A DNA stretch of 64,000 nt from Mytilus edulis (taxonomy: Eukaryota; Mollusca; Bivalvia; Mytilida; Mytilidae). Every line of letters begins with the position of its first letter. Within the stretch, counting starts at the first letter, position 1. Below the pieces are notes generated by a model, which saw only the letters and a program-made list of their open reading frames with translations, had not been told where the DNA came from and did not search any database. Positions 13,101 to 24,250 of the stretch are shown here, piece by piece. Location of the stretch: NCBI RefSeq assembly GCF_963676685.1, contig NC_092345.1, forward strand, positions 48,939,838 through 49,003,837, written 5' to 3'. The translations under genes and the position numbers were made by a program.

Positions 13101-14296
13101 CAAAATATTGATATTCTTCTTGGATACATGCAATTATTCGATGTTAACTATATATGTCATAATTCACACAATTACATGCATATTTAAAATTATATCAAAT
13201 TTCCCTCCACAAATTGTTGGAATACTACTTTAGAAAAGAAATTAGAACTAAAATTGACACCAAGGGTTTCAAAAAGTGTTATTATTAGTGAAGAAATATA
13301 GTTAAAACTCCGACCATAGATATCTATGCTCCGACCAAGCAAATATCCAAGTGTTTAAAAATGCTTTATTTTATTAGAAAAGTGCTTCGTACGCGTGAAA
13401 CTTTTAAAGTAAAGTTTTTTTTAATGCATTGGGTCAATACATTTGGGTCAATACCTTTGTTTGTGGACTCTCAGTCCACGATGGTACCAGCAGCTCAATA
13501 GTCGGTACAGGCATGATATATTACAAAATTCCGCATATAAATTGAGAAATTATCAAGAAATTAGGTTTCAACTCTTTTGAAGTGTTTCTATAATGCATAA
13601 AAATTTTAGTCAAGTTTAGTCTAGATTACACTATTAATCATTCGTCACCTTAACTTTTCTTATTGTTATTGTGAATTTGATATTTCCTACAGAAAGAGAT
13701 TGTACTAGGTGAGCCGGATGAAAATGAAAAGAAGGCGATGGAACTAGAAGAAAAGAAGATGGGAAAAGAAACAAGAACTAGTAATCTTATTTACAATGGA
13801 AAAAACAGAAAACAGAAGGAGGAGGAAAACGAAAATAAAAAGAAAAGAAAAACAGAAATATACAATATATTGAATTACGGTACAAAAAAGAGACAGACAA
13901 AGGAGGATAAACAAACTAAAAGTAAACAAACAAAAGGTATAACAAAAGTATATATAGAACACACTCAACTCCAATGTGTTTTTATCTCATATTGTATATT
14001 GTATTTTTATCTAACAATTTGTTTTTGTGGTACATGCATTTCTAAAATGTTTTCGTCATTATCAAATGATTTTTTTTTTGTGTATATATATTTGTATATG
14101 TCCTAAATAAAAAAAAAAGTTAACGAAAAATATATCGTAAATGCGATTAGCATTAAGTTTGTAGTTAACAACACGATTCATAACTGGTTGTGTTTATTTT
14201 TCAGGTGAACCAAGCATGAAGAAACATATCTTCCAAGATTTCATCAATTCTTTGTTTTCATGCTTCAGAAAAACCAAACCGGAAGAAGTACTTTGA
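10184..14296 (+). CDS. Uncharacterised charged protein, 332 aa, seven coding exons
   Basis: Joined exons: 10184-10286, 11039-11188, 11451-11648, 12000-12143, 12427-12494, 13693-13936 and 14205-14296 (TGA). Intron phases are 1,1,1,1,0,1 and every junction keeps the frame. Residues 1-84 are helical and charged, starting MAELHNVNEVLESEKRKL, probably a coiled coil. Residues 85-150 are very acidic (DDVDDEIFDEF). Residues 151-221 are more hydrophobic and include DNSWWIASENVLPEILPEI. Residues 222-302 are Lys/Glu-rich and basic. The C-terminus contains FSCFRKTKPEEVL. There is no signal peptide and no membrane segment. No family is recognised. The first two donors are the unusual gtttgt. The exon 4 acceptor could also lie six bases later, removing two residues. 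ATG follows an acceptor directly, so a 5' untranslated exon is expected. Exon 6 and the 5' part of exon 7's intron are flanked by an inverted repeat pair. Confidence 0.6.
12519..12822 (+). repeat. MITE-like repeat P, copy 1 (in intron 5 of the 10.2-kb gene)
   Basis: The first half folds back on itself: 'aatgactgtaatatt..ctgtct..ggtgcacact' pairs with 'agtgtgcacc..agacag..aatattattacagtca'. The second half includes the palindromic CRE TGACGTCA (12723-12730). A near-full copy in reverse orientation is at 16082-16401. Confidence 0.8.
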
Positions 14297-14345
14297 TTAG
14301 ACATTTTAATTCATAGTGATTATTTTTTTCTTATTTTACTCGATG

Positions 14346-14351
14346 AATAAA
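14346..14351 (+). terminator. Polyadenylation signal AATAAA
   Basis: A canonical AATAAA lies 50 bp after the TGA of the 332-aa gene and is followed by T/G-rich sequence. Confidence 0.6.
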
Positions 14352-14649
14352 TGTTTATTTTCATCACATCTTTGATTTCGTTATTTTTTAAATAATGATA
14401 ATTTATAAACAACTGCAAATGATTGAAATACTTTATTTTATATAAGGGATGAGAACCCAATACTGAATGTTATACTTATATGCAGTTATACATACATGTT
14501 CATCAAAACGAAAAAAAAAGAGAAGAGGAAAATGAAAATGAAAGAAAGAAAATTACAAGTCAAACATCCCAAAATGAGACTGATAGTATAGAAACTTGTT
14601 GCGTATATTAACTTTAGATGCCTTTATGTTTTATTAATGATGTCGGGTT

Positions 14650-14900
14650 GAACACAACCCATCATAATCAGGCAGGGAAGCTCAGTGGGTAGAAAGTAAA
14701 ATCACAAAAATACTGAACTCAGAGGAAAATCCAATCGGAAAGTCCATAATCACATGACAACATCAAATGACAAAACACATCAAAAACGAATGGACAAGAA
14801 CTGTCATATTTCTGACTTAGTACAGGCAATTGCTAACATTAAATCTGAGCTGATACCGTGTGTTAAATATCCACCTTTACTCCTGCTACGAGTGTCTTGT
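14650..14900 (+). repeat. Dispersed repeat family R2
   Basis: Diagnostic text: 'cacaaaaatactgaactc..ggaaaatcc', 'gaatggacaagaactgtcat', 'ctgacttagtacaggca'. The same family recurs at 16865-17050, 18845-19190, 21190-21400 and 33410-33720 (plus) and at 24060-24250, 29880-30190 and 62140-62380 (minus). Confidence 0.75.
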
Positions 14901-15479
14901 AAAATAATTAGGAATAATTGAGCATCCGGGAAATACCACATACTTGATAACAATGAGTTTTTTCACGATTCATAAGTCCTTTATGGCTTCAATGACATTG
15001 ACCAAACATTCTGAGGACTTACTTTGTTTTTATTGGATACCTTTACTGCACACAATTTTGGTCAAACAATGATACATGTCGATCTCGTCGACACGTTCTA
15101 CAATGGAATTATCTACTAGATTCCGTCTGCAGTGAATTAATGTCTCCAGAAATATTCGAAACTGTATACTCGAGTAGTCGTATTAACTAATTATATATCA
15201 TGTTTATGTTGATTTTAAAAACACTAACTTTTGGATTATCTTTAAAATTCGATCCTTCTTAAAAAAAATAGTGGAATTCAAAACCTTTAATTTTCAAATC
15301 TTCATACCATCATTCCCCATGTTAAATTGAAAAATCATTTATAATGCTTTTCATTATAAAAAAAAGCTTTGAGATACCATTCGACATATTTTGACAATAA
15401 TGAACAATAAGGTAAAACATCTTACACCGAGGAAAACATGATCAGTATACTTGAGTTTCTTATTGACAACATATTTCTT

Positions 15480-15910
15480 GAATTTTGAAGTGGGCCTTTT
15501 CAACTAACTGACGGCATTTCTATGGGAACCAAGCGTACACCTACTCATGCCGACCTCTTCTTATTTTCAAATGAGTCCGAGTTCCTTCAGACAATCGAAT
15601 AAAACAACAATATCAAATAATCCAAATTTAATTTCACATTCAGATAAATTGATGATGTCCATTCAAATTCGAACTTTTTATGATTGTGTTCCATTATTAT
15701 GTACTCCCGAGCTAGAAATAAATTATAAAGTAACACCAGATACGACTGCCTACGCCTCATGTTTAGCATACAATGTATAATATGCCAATTTGACAAAAGT
15801 GGTCATCTCAGTACTAAAATCTATGACAAAACAGACGATTTTAATTTTGAAATTATAAATTTCCCTTTCCCTAGCAGTTATTATATACTAACTTCATCTC
15901 AGATAAAACT
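15480..15910 (+). pseudogene. Decayed reverse-transcriptase fragment (Penelope-like type)
   Basis: Shifting frames give 'LTDGISMGTK..PTHADLFLFSNESEFLQ', then FR-stop-IDDV (15639-15659), where the catalytic YIDD tyrosine codon is now TAA. Further on, 'IYDKTDDFNFEIINFPF' matches the 'LYDKRDDFSFPIVNFPF' segment of the copy at 34113-34499. The order [MGT..ADLF], [YIDD], [YDKxDDFxF] is a reverse-transcriptase palm followed by the thumb. Multiple frameshifts and a stop in the active site show it is dead. The family assignment is from memory of bivalve elements and is tentative. Confidence 0.65.
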
Positions 15911-16081
15911 AGGTTACATCCACCATTTTGTATAAAAGGAAATGTATTACTAAGTCCGGATTATATAACAGTTGTTTTTCATTCATCTAATGTGTTTGAG
16001 GTTTGGATTTTGCAATTTGTTGACTCTCGTGTTGAATTTTCCTTGAATTTCGGCATTTTTTATAATTTTAATTTATACTTG

Positions 16082-16401
16082 AATAATTTAATTTTGGATG
16101 CAACGCGTCTTTTGATTGGGTGACGTTATTTTGTTATTAGCCCATAGACATAATTTAGTCATGTGACCGTGTCAGACGTCATCAACGTTTTTTTCATGAT
16201 TTTCTACGGTTTTAAATGGAATTTAGAATTAAATTATAAGAAATGACTGTAATATTTTTTCTGTCTATTCGAAATAACATAAAAATGTGGTACACACTGT
16301 TAAATAACCCGCTACGCGCGTTATTCAGTGTGCACCAAATTTTTTATGTTATTTCTTCATAGACAGAAAAAATATTACAGTTATTCCTTAAATACACATT
16401 T
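16082..16401 (-). repeat. MITE-like repeat P, copy 2 (inverted)
   Basis: Reverse complement of the 12519-12822 copy over its whole length, with scattered changes and small indels. The CRE core of copy 1 is interrupted here (gacgtctgacac). The loop between the ggtgcacac arms is longer than in copy 1. Confidence 0.8.
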
Positions 16402-16864
16402 TTTATAATATACTAGTATAAGAATAATATACATTTTTTTCCGATTCATAAACAACTAACATAGCTTTTTTATTTTACTAGCCCTGATAAGTATCTACTG
16501 TGTGAATGAAATCCCGGAAAATAGGGGAATTCATAAACCTTACAGACAAAGTGCAAGTTCACTAATATCATAAACGTTACATTCCTTTCTATCGAATATT
16601 CAATAGATACTAACCAAATAGTACATACCAATTGTCTAGTCTTTGCTGATATCTTTATGCATAGATCAGTGCATGTATACATGTCTGTGACCTTCTTTTT
16701 ATGTCGATCAAACGATAAGTACCGTTGTAAAATCAGAAGGAATATAGCTTGAAAATATGGTGAGTACTTTCTCTTAATGCTATTTAGATACAGGAAACTG
16801 AAAAAAATAAGCAACCCCAAATATATTGAGCATGGAAAAAAAGTATTACAAATATACCAACCTC

Positions 16865-17050
16865 CAAGGTAAATTTAAAAAGGGGGACGTCCATAAAAAA
16901 TGACAAAATTCAAACGTTAGACTTCATCAACCAACAGAACTAATGGAAAACAGTTATCATATTCTTGACTTGATACAGGCATTTTTTAAAGACAAGAGTT
17001 TAAAACATGGTTGTATGACTTGCTTAAACTCCCACCTGTATGACAGTGTA
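16865..17050 (+). repeat. Dispersed repeat family R2
   Basis: Degenerate copy marked by 'aacagttatcatattcttgacttgatacaggcattttt'-type text and 'ttgtatgac..aaactcccacctgtatgacagtgtaatcgcg'-type text. Confidence 0.55.
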
Positions 17051-17063
17051 ATCGCGGAAGTAA

Positions 17064-17302
17064 GGGAGCTACCATTTTAATTTTAGGGGGGGGGGGGTGT
17101 CCTGCGTTTTTTTTAGTTGTAATCTCTGTCCTGCCTTTTTATTTTTCACTCTATTCGGTCCTGCCTTTTTTTTATTAGTTTATCCTGACTTTTTTTACCC
17201 AAATTGTCATCCTGACTTTTTTTTTGCAAAGTGTTTCATCCTGCCTTTTTTTTTACTCAAAACTCCTGTCCTGCCCCCCATAAAAATCAAATGGTAGCTC
17301 CC
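17064..17302. mobile_element. 239-bp MITE with TAA target duplication
   Basis: The termini GGGAGCTACCATTT and its reverse complement at the right end are flanked by TAA on both sides (17061-17063 and 17303-17305). The interior is a G run followed by about seven degenerate repeats of 'tCCTGcCTTTTTTT'. A TAA duplication fits PIF/Harbinger-type MITEs. A related element lies at 45525-45807. Confidence 0.75.
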
Positions 17303-17305
17303 TAA

Positions 17306-17908
17306 CACAATTGATTACGTTTTATTGTTCGCAAGATTTTATGACTAGAAAGAATCCGTATGGTAATAGAATATGAAAAAAAGGTAAATAAGAAAGAAAG
17401 ACCGACACAATTTTCCGACAAATGAATAACAGTCTATACAACACTCTACATGCAGCACTAGAAGTGTAGCTCATCAGAAGTGATCATTATTATAGGTAAA
17501 GAAAACAGAAAAGATGACGCGATTAGGGCAATATTTGTCACAACAGTCAACTTAAAGTCATGATTTTCTAAGAAATGAAGCAACTGATTGGCACCCTAAT
17601 TTGGTACAGACAAAAAACAAACATTTCATATAACACTCTACATATGGCACTCGCAGTGTAGCTCATTACAAGTGCTCATTATGTGAGGCACGCAGATATA
17701 TAAAAGAAATTTTGAAAATGAAACGTCAAAATGTAGAAGAATTGTTGAAAAGTTTTGAATTATTTTCACATTTCTTCACCGTTTCGTGTAATCCAATATT
17801 TTTTATCAAGATCATCAATGAATGGGCATATCAATGTTTTAAAAGCTAAACAGTGTTTATTCTTTTTTATTTTTGTTGTCAATCATATCTATATTATCAA
17901 AATTACAG
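17306..17908. other. Upstream region of EF-hand gene A
   Basis: Contains a short direct repeat: 'tacaacactctacatgcagcac..agtgtagctcat' near 17437 and 'ataacactctacatatggcac..agtgtagctcat' near 17629. It ends in an acceptor-like 'aaaattacag' immediately before the ATG of gene A, so an untranslated first exon probably lies here. No TATA box was fixed. Confidence 0.4.
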
Positions 17909-20394
17909 ATGAAATCAGTCGTCTTTTTCCTTTCTCTCATAGTTTACATGTAAGTCATAGTAATTTTATATATTGTATTTTTTGAAAGAATTTTTAGGAT
18001 ACGTATCTTAAGATATAAGTCAATAACAATTAATCGAAAGTTCTGACAACATTTAAAAACAGAAAGAAAACATGAGTTGGACCTTCAAATGACTGTTTCA
18101 AAAGAGGACCGAAATATACCAGAGTGACATTCAAACTCATAGATCAAAAATAAAGTGACAACGCCATGGCTAAAAACGAAAATGACAAGCAGAAACACAG
18201 AAAAAAAAACAATAGTACACAAGACACAACAAAGAATGAGCACGACGAACCCACCCAAAACTGGTGGTAATCTCATGTACTCTGGAAGGGTAAGGTAAAG
18301 CAGACCCTGTTCCACATATGGCACTTTCACGATAACAGCAGTATTGGTTTTCACATATTCTATTAATATCTTTAGATTGAATTACACAATCTTCATTTAA
18401 AAACTTATTTGAAACAAAATGTATGTTGCAATACCATCTTATGATTTATATATTTAATTGTATACTAGTAATTATAATACTCATTGACAAAATAGTCATC
18501 AATTCATTGCAAAGATGGTTTTTTTATATCTCAAAAATACATTTCATATATTTATATACAATTAACATTGCTTCTTTGCAGTTTATCCGACTCAGAGCCA
18601 CAAAGAGAAGTCGTTTTGTTCGACAGAGCTGACAAAAATAGAGACGGTCAATTAACACGTGCAGAACTTGACAATGTGTACCTGCTTTTTGATGTAGATC
18701 GTAGGTATTCGTGAATTAAATTGATGATTGGTTGATGTATCAGGTAAACAAATAATTCATGAATATTCAGGAAGATTTGAACAAATCAGATTATTATGAT
18801 CTGCATAGAATGTAGAGTGTAAAGGAAGAGGGGTACCAGTTAAATAAATTATAAAAATGGTAGACCACACCTCACAATATCAATGATTTATCAAAAAGTA
18901 AAATAACAAAATTATCGAACTCAAATGTGAATTCAAATCGAAAAATCCCTGATCAAATTAAAAAGCTCACACACATTAAACAAATGGAAAACAATTGTCA
19001 TATTCCTGACTTGAAACAGACATTTCCTTATGTGGGAAATTGTTGATTGAATTTCGTATTATAGCTAGCTAAACCTCTCATTTGTATTAAAGTCGCATAG
19101 CAATGCGTGAAGAAAACAAACACTTATTATAGGTTAAATTGTCATTAAAGGGGTACATCAGTCAACTTCAATTTAATACCTTTACTATCATGATACTGAG
19201 GAAACATTTTGTCGTCTTTTATGCAAATCAATATTGCTTCTTTTTAAAAAAGAACAACTGACATATTGTTTCCGACAGATGACCATAGTATCACAAGTGC
19301 GGAATTTACAAAGGACTGGGTTGTTACGTATGCAATCGGAAACGGCAAGGAGGCAGCCAAATTATTCTCTAAGGCCGATGTAAATGCAGATGGTGTCATC
19401 AACAAGGACGATTTGCCTTTTGTTTTTACATACTTTGATATGGACAGTAAGTTTCTTTCTCCCTTTGAATTTAAAAGATAAATTTTTATAAATCCTTAGT
19501 AACAATTGTACAATTTCATATATTTAAATAAGTTTCTATCAGTATTAAAGACCACGATAATATATATAACAAAATAGTCTCTACAAGTTTGAATGCCTGT
19601 TTTTAATTAATTACTCGTGCTGAGTTTACCAAATAATGACATCATGGAAGGGCGCGGGGTTATAGTAAGTATCCAACGTTTCTAAATAAGTCTGAAATCA
19701 GCAGAATTATATTTACATAGTAGAGTAAGATTGAGATGACAAATAGATACCATCTGGTTCATATACTACACACGAACTTCTATATGATAACACATAGACA
19801 AGTTATCAGAAAATAACCCATCAGAAGTTTGATTCACGTAAGTCACCAACTCAATTAACGCTTGCGCTTGACTATTTCAGTGCGATAAAACAATCCAAAT
19901 TAAATGTCCTCAATGCTCTTCAACTTTGTTCTTGTTTGGTTTTATAATTATTTTGATATGAGCGTCACTTGTGAGTCTTTTGTAGACGAACCGCGCGTCT
20001 GGTGTACTAAATATTAATCAAGATAAGTTGGTCATCTTCCGTAACATGGTTCCAAAATGTTACATCTATTCAGACAAACCAAATAAACTCTTTTGATAGA
20101 AAAATTGAAAACACTGTGTTCGGACAATTATGAAAAATAAATCATAGTTTTTGTAATCTTTTCCTTGCTTTGAGATCGCTTTTTATCCCGTTAAATATAC
20201 ATAATGTGAAGTAAGCATTATTTATCAGAACTAATACACTAATACTATATGATTATCAATATTGTTGTAAAGGTGATGGTCATGTTAGTGTGAATGAATT
20301 TCTGACACAGTGGGGACAACTGAAACTGGAAGCAGGCCTTGAAACTATTGACATCCATCTTGATAACAACGTAACAACTACTGCCAGTGGATAA
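17909..20394 (+). CDS. Secreted four-EF-hand protein, array member A (149 aa)
   Basis: Exons: 17909-17949, 18582-18700, 19279-19446, 20273-20394 (TAA); intron phases 2,1,1. Residues 1-16 (MKSVVFFLSLIVYILS) form a signal peptide, so the mature protein should be secreted. EF-hand loops: EF1 31-42 DKNRDGQLTRAE (canonical); EF2 51-62 DVDHDHSITSAE (His in place of Gly at position 6); EF3 87-98 DVNADGVINKDD (Asp at position 12); EF4 107-118 DMDSDGHVSVNE (canonical). Introns 2 and 3 both cut the codon for loop position 4, of EF2 and EF4. The tail after EF4 is about 20 residues longer than in the other members. Calcium binding follows from the family; the physiological role is unknown. Introns contain dispersed repeats R2, R3 and R4. 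Confidence 0.8.
18095..18335 (+). repeat. Dispersed repeat family R3 in intron 1 of gene A
   Basis: Shares 'acattcaaactcatagatc', 'tgacaacgccatggctaaaa', 'aacaatagtacac' and 'gaagggtaag..cagacc' with 33815-34060. There the same repeat continues into a reverse-transcriptase fragment, so this is probably the 3' end of that retroelement. Confidence 0.65.
18845..19190 (+). repeat. Dispersed repeat family R2 in intron 2 of gene A
   Basis: Carries 'ctcaaatgtgaattcaaatcg', 'gaaaacaattgtcatattcc' and 'gacttgaaacagacattt', followed by the 'aacctctcatttgtatt..agtcgcat' portion. Same order as at 33410-33720. Confidence 0.65.
19905..20035 (+). repeat. Dispersed repeat family R4 in intron 3 of gene A
   Basis: Text 'caatgctcttcaactttgt', 'gatatgagcgtcac', 'gtagacgaaccgcgcgtctgg', 'gtactaaat' matches 49917-50036 upstream of gene E. 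Confidence 0.75.
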
Positions 20395-20477
20395 CATACT
20401 ACACACGGATAAAACCCGAAACATAAGACACAACGGATAGACGTTGGAGGGACCCAGCGAACATAATTCTAAATAAT

Positions 20478-20483
20478 ATTAAA
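20478..20483 (+). terminator. Variant polyadenylation signal ATTAAA
   Basis: ATTAAA lies 84 bp after the stop of gene A. No canonical AATAAA is closer. Confidence 0.35.
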
Positions 20484-22010
20484 TAATTTTTGCTTGATAA
20501 GTTTTTATGAGAATACTTGTTATATAAAGGCTTGATTTTAACGAGATAGCATTACAATTTATTCTATAAACTAAGGTAACCAAAGTAAAATCTTATATGA
20601 GTATGATATGTATTCATCAAAGTTTTAAAAAAAAGCGGCATTTCTGTCGAAGAAAGACATTCTTTACAATGCATGAACATTAAAAACTAACAAAATATCA
20701 CTGTTTTAAGCTGACTTCAGTTGAACTAGTTTAATGCAAATAAGTTTTTTAGTAGGGTTCGTGTTTCGCGGTCTTTAGTTGCTAATGTTGTGTTCTGTGG
20801 ACAGCTGTTTGTCTTTTTTATCATGTTTTTAAAGCTAAAATACAAAAGATGGCGTTGAAAAATATAAAGGTTCTAAGCATGTAAAGCAAGAAATCTTATC
20901 CCGAAACCAATAAAAAAGTCAATATTGATATGGAAAATAGAAGTGAATAAATAAGGATTGGATACATATGTGTTAACAAAGTCACCGGCGACATGATGAT
21001 ATATGTATAATTATTATTCAAAAATGCATTCATCAACAGTCTTTAGATATGACAACATATACTGTTGTGATTCTGCATTTATATATAATTAGTTAACGGA
21101 TAACAGAAAAATAGATTCGTGATCGGCTGTTTTTAAGTTTGTAGGTTATACCAAAAGAGTAGAGATCAAAGGTACTTACAGAAAAAAGTTAACATCACAA
21201 AAATACTCAACTCCGCGAGGAAAGTTCTTCATCAAATGAGTAAACAAAAACTCAAACATGTCGAACGAAAGCTATTATATATTCCTGACTTGGGACATGC
21301 ATTTTCTTAGGAAGAAAATGATCGATTAACCCTGGATAATAAGCTAGCTAGAAAAACGTACTTGCTATTAATTACAGGGTGATAGGTCCAGAAAGGTCTG
21401 TGAAGGATTTAATTCCGTTTATCTATTTGTTGATGATCACAAAACATCGTCAGCTTAACAATAGAACCTTATATTTTCTATTGTTAACACAGAAACAAAC
21501 AAGCTATACTAGGACGACATAGAGCAGTCACTACATCTGTCTGAGAGTAAATTATTGTCTTTACTTAACTGGAGAGTGTTTAGAACACTTTTACTGACAA
21601 AATGAGTATTTCAACAAATAACATCGATTTTTCTTGAACTATTGTATATAAACCAACCTTGTAATCAAAATAGTAAATATTACAAGATGTTTCTCTTATA
21701 TATTCAAACAATTGTCAACAGTTTATTTGTGACCTTTTTCCTACCAAATTTGTGACTTTATGTCCTGTGACTCTCTGTCCATATACCTATTCAGTTACAA
21801 TCAAGGTTTGCATATTTGGGAATTCAAACCCTTAAACAAACGTTGGAAAACAGAAAAGACAAAATTTCAAAAAGAAATCAGCAATATGGACAACAGAGAT
21901 ACATTCTGTAATTTCAAATCATTTCCTTAGTTCTATCACTGCATCTGTCATAAAAACAACAGTTTTATCACTGCAATTTAAAATATTTTTTATGCCAGCA
22001 CCGAAGTATT
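20484..22010. other. Intergenic, A to B (first part)
   Basis: No gene. Contains a degenerate R3 piece near 20740-20840 ('gggttcgtgtt..gtctttagtt') and an R2 copy at 21190-21400 ('aaaatactcaactccg', 'tatattcctgacttgggaca'). Confidence 0.5.
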
Positions 22011-22020
22011 GAACTTCTGG

Positions 22021-22073
22021 GTTGGTAATACCAGAGACATATATACACATATATAAATTATATATGTCTCTGG
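22021..22073. repeat. Short perfect-arm hairpin
   Basis: ccagagacatata and tatatgtctctgg pair across an AT-rich loop. Confidence 0.6.
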
Positions 22074-22528
22074 TGATACCTTCACAAACAAGCAATTCAC
22101 AAGGAGAGATGACGATCCATAGGTTGCAATAATTCTAATATGACGTGCTTCTTTCGCTTTATGAATAAACCCTTGCTCTGAATCCAATATTTATTGTTGC
22201 ACATGCGTATATCGAATACTTCAGAATAATAAATTTATCAAATAGGTATGCATTTAATATTTTTCATTAACTTAAATCACTTAAAAACTTTTAAATGATG
22301 CACATATAGTTTTATTCATATTTCATGACTGTAATGTGTTGCATTCCGAAATTTGACCTAGATACGACAACTGTTTATGCTGACTGTTTCATAACTCCTC
22401 CCTCTCCCACAGTGCCAGCTGCTTGTTTCTATACAAACAAATAAGGGAGGTTCATGGAAGAGCCTACACAATCGCTTTACCCTTATACACATCGGACATA
22501 TAAATTATCTTAATTGTCCTAATCAGAA

Positions 22529-22690
22529 TCGAAATAATTGATGCAAGCTATATTCAATTGTAGTTTTAACATGGATAGGCATCATATTCGTGTTATTTTA
22601 GCCCTCACGATCGCTCGGGCAAAAAATAATGAATATAATGCCTACTCATGTTAAAACTACAATAAAGTATAGCTTACGTCAATCATTTCA
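22529..22690. repeat. Fold-back element
   Basis: The left arm 'aagctatattcaattgtagttttaacatg' region and the right arm read in reverse ('aagctatactttattgtagttttaacatg' region) pair over ~55 bp with few mismatches around a loop containing 'agccctcacgatcgctcgggc'. It is a snap-back MITE shape. Confidence 0.7.
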
Positions 22691-23461
22691 TAATAAAACG
22701 GTACATTTCTTTAGCACAAGATGCACATTTCTACATTTTATATCTCTTTTGTAATGATCGAGGCCACAATATTTGAAGTTCAACAATTTTTAACAAACTA
22801 TAAAAATAATAAAAAGTTAATACATAAGGTTTTGACAGCCAATATGGCATTATTGTTAGAATGCAGTGATTATTAAAGTGAAGAGGATATTTATTTTGCT
22901 ATCCACACCAAAAGTACCAAATATATCGATGGCATGTTTTATATTTTTTATGGTTGCAGTTATAACTTGTCAATTTCCAGAATAACATATATTGCTAAAA
23001 TTTTACTTTTGATTGCCAGAATCTTTGTCAGATCAGAAATAGACGTAATTTTAAATTATCTCCCCTTATATGTTGATTTATAGTACATATTATACATTGC
23101 ATATCTCTAAATATTAGACACAAATGAAAACAAATGATGTACATAACAAAATATATTGGATACACAAAAAATCTTTAAAATGTGCAAACAGTTTGGCAGT
23201 TTTTATGGAGACTTTTTTCAGCTATCAAAACGACAAGGGTGCTATTTATATTTCCTTGTTCTAAATGTGAGACAGTTTGGTGGTCTTTAAGCATTTTATA
23301 ACATGTTATAATGGGTAGTCTGATTTATAATTGAACAATGAACAAACCAATACCTCATAAACATATTTTTTGAAGTATTTTAATGCAAAAACTTTATTAG
23401 CGTTTTTGCACCTAGGACGTTGAATTCTAACATCCCTGGCTTATGAGAGTTTCGCTTTGTT

Positions 23462-24028
23462 TTTATGTACTAGTATTTCACACATCAAAAACGAAACTTT
23501 AAGGACAACTTCAATATCACATACAGGTTTTATTTGACACAATGGTACTTCAAGGAAAGTGCAATATCATTTATGCAAAGTAAAACAATGTACGGCTGTT
23601 GTTATCTTTAACTTGAAGGCTTTCTATAAATATCAGGCAAATCTGACATGCAGTTCATGACAATCTTTGATATGCACTATATGCATTTTTTTCCTGTCAT
23701 CTGTTGATAAGCTATGTGCATGTCTGCCTTCCGGCCGTGTATAAGCTGTAGGGTAAGCTTTTGTAGGTTTTTGCTAGACAAGATAATAGTTTGTTGATGA
23801 ATGTTTACAATTAAATAGTAACACGACGGGTGCTTTGAGTGTGTTAGGATTAACAAATCTCTCATATCTTATTAGACCACAAATAGTTTTCTGTGAGGTT
23901 AAAGTAGTATTTTACACAAATGATACTAACTTTTCCTTTTAGCAACACTTTTTCTAGTTATTCTTGCATGGTACTTGATATAGCCATTTAAAGTTTCGTT
24001 TTTATGTGTGAAATACTAGTACATAAAT
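23462..24028. mobile_element. ~570-bp element with ~40-bp terminal inverted repeats
   Basis: The left end 'tttatgtactagtatttcac', continuing 'acatcaaaaacgaaactttaa', is matched in reverse complement by the right end at about 23988-24028, with a single-base indel. The interior has no transposase. No target duplication could be fixed because both outer flanks are AT-rich. Confidence 0.7.
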
Positions 24029-24059
24029 ATACACAACAAAAGTTGGCGTTCGTCTAAAT

Positions 24060-24250
24060 TTTTAGTAGTAGTAAAGTGGGAGGTTTTGCTAACTATAAAA
24101 CCAGGTTTAACCCACCTTTAACCAATTCGGGAATAGTTAAGTTGTTTTTCAATCGTTGGGTATTTGATTTGATTTCTTCAGTTCGTATGCACTTTCCTTT
24201 TTGAAAATAATTTTGAGTTCGCTATTATTGTTTTACTGTTTGTTCATAAT
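24060..24250 (-). repeat. Dispersed repeat family R2 (minus)
   Basis: 'gtgggaggttttgctaac', 'ataaaaccaggtttaaccca' and 'aattcgggaatagtt' are the reverse complement of the R2 middle section. Confidence 0.5.

Noticed and set aside
13744-13974. Hydrophobic minus-strand frame opposite exon 6 of the orphan gene
   Set aside because: It is the antisense of a Lys/Glu-rich coding exon, which automatically reads as Phe/Leu-rich.
17097-17297. Phe/Pro-rich plus-strand frame
   Set aside because: Translation of the CCTGCCTTTTTTT repeats within the MITE.
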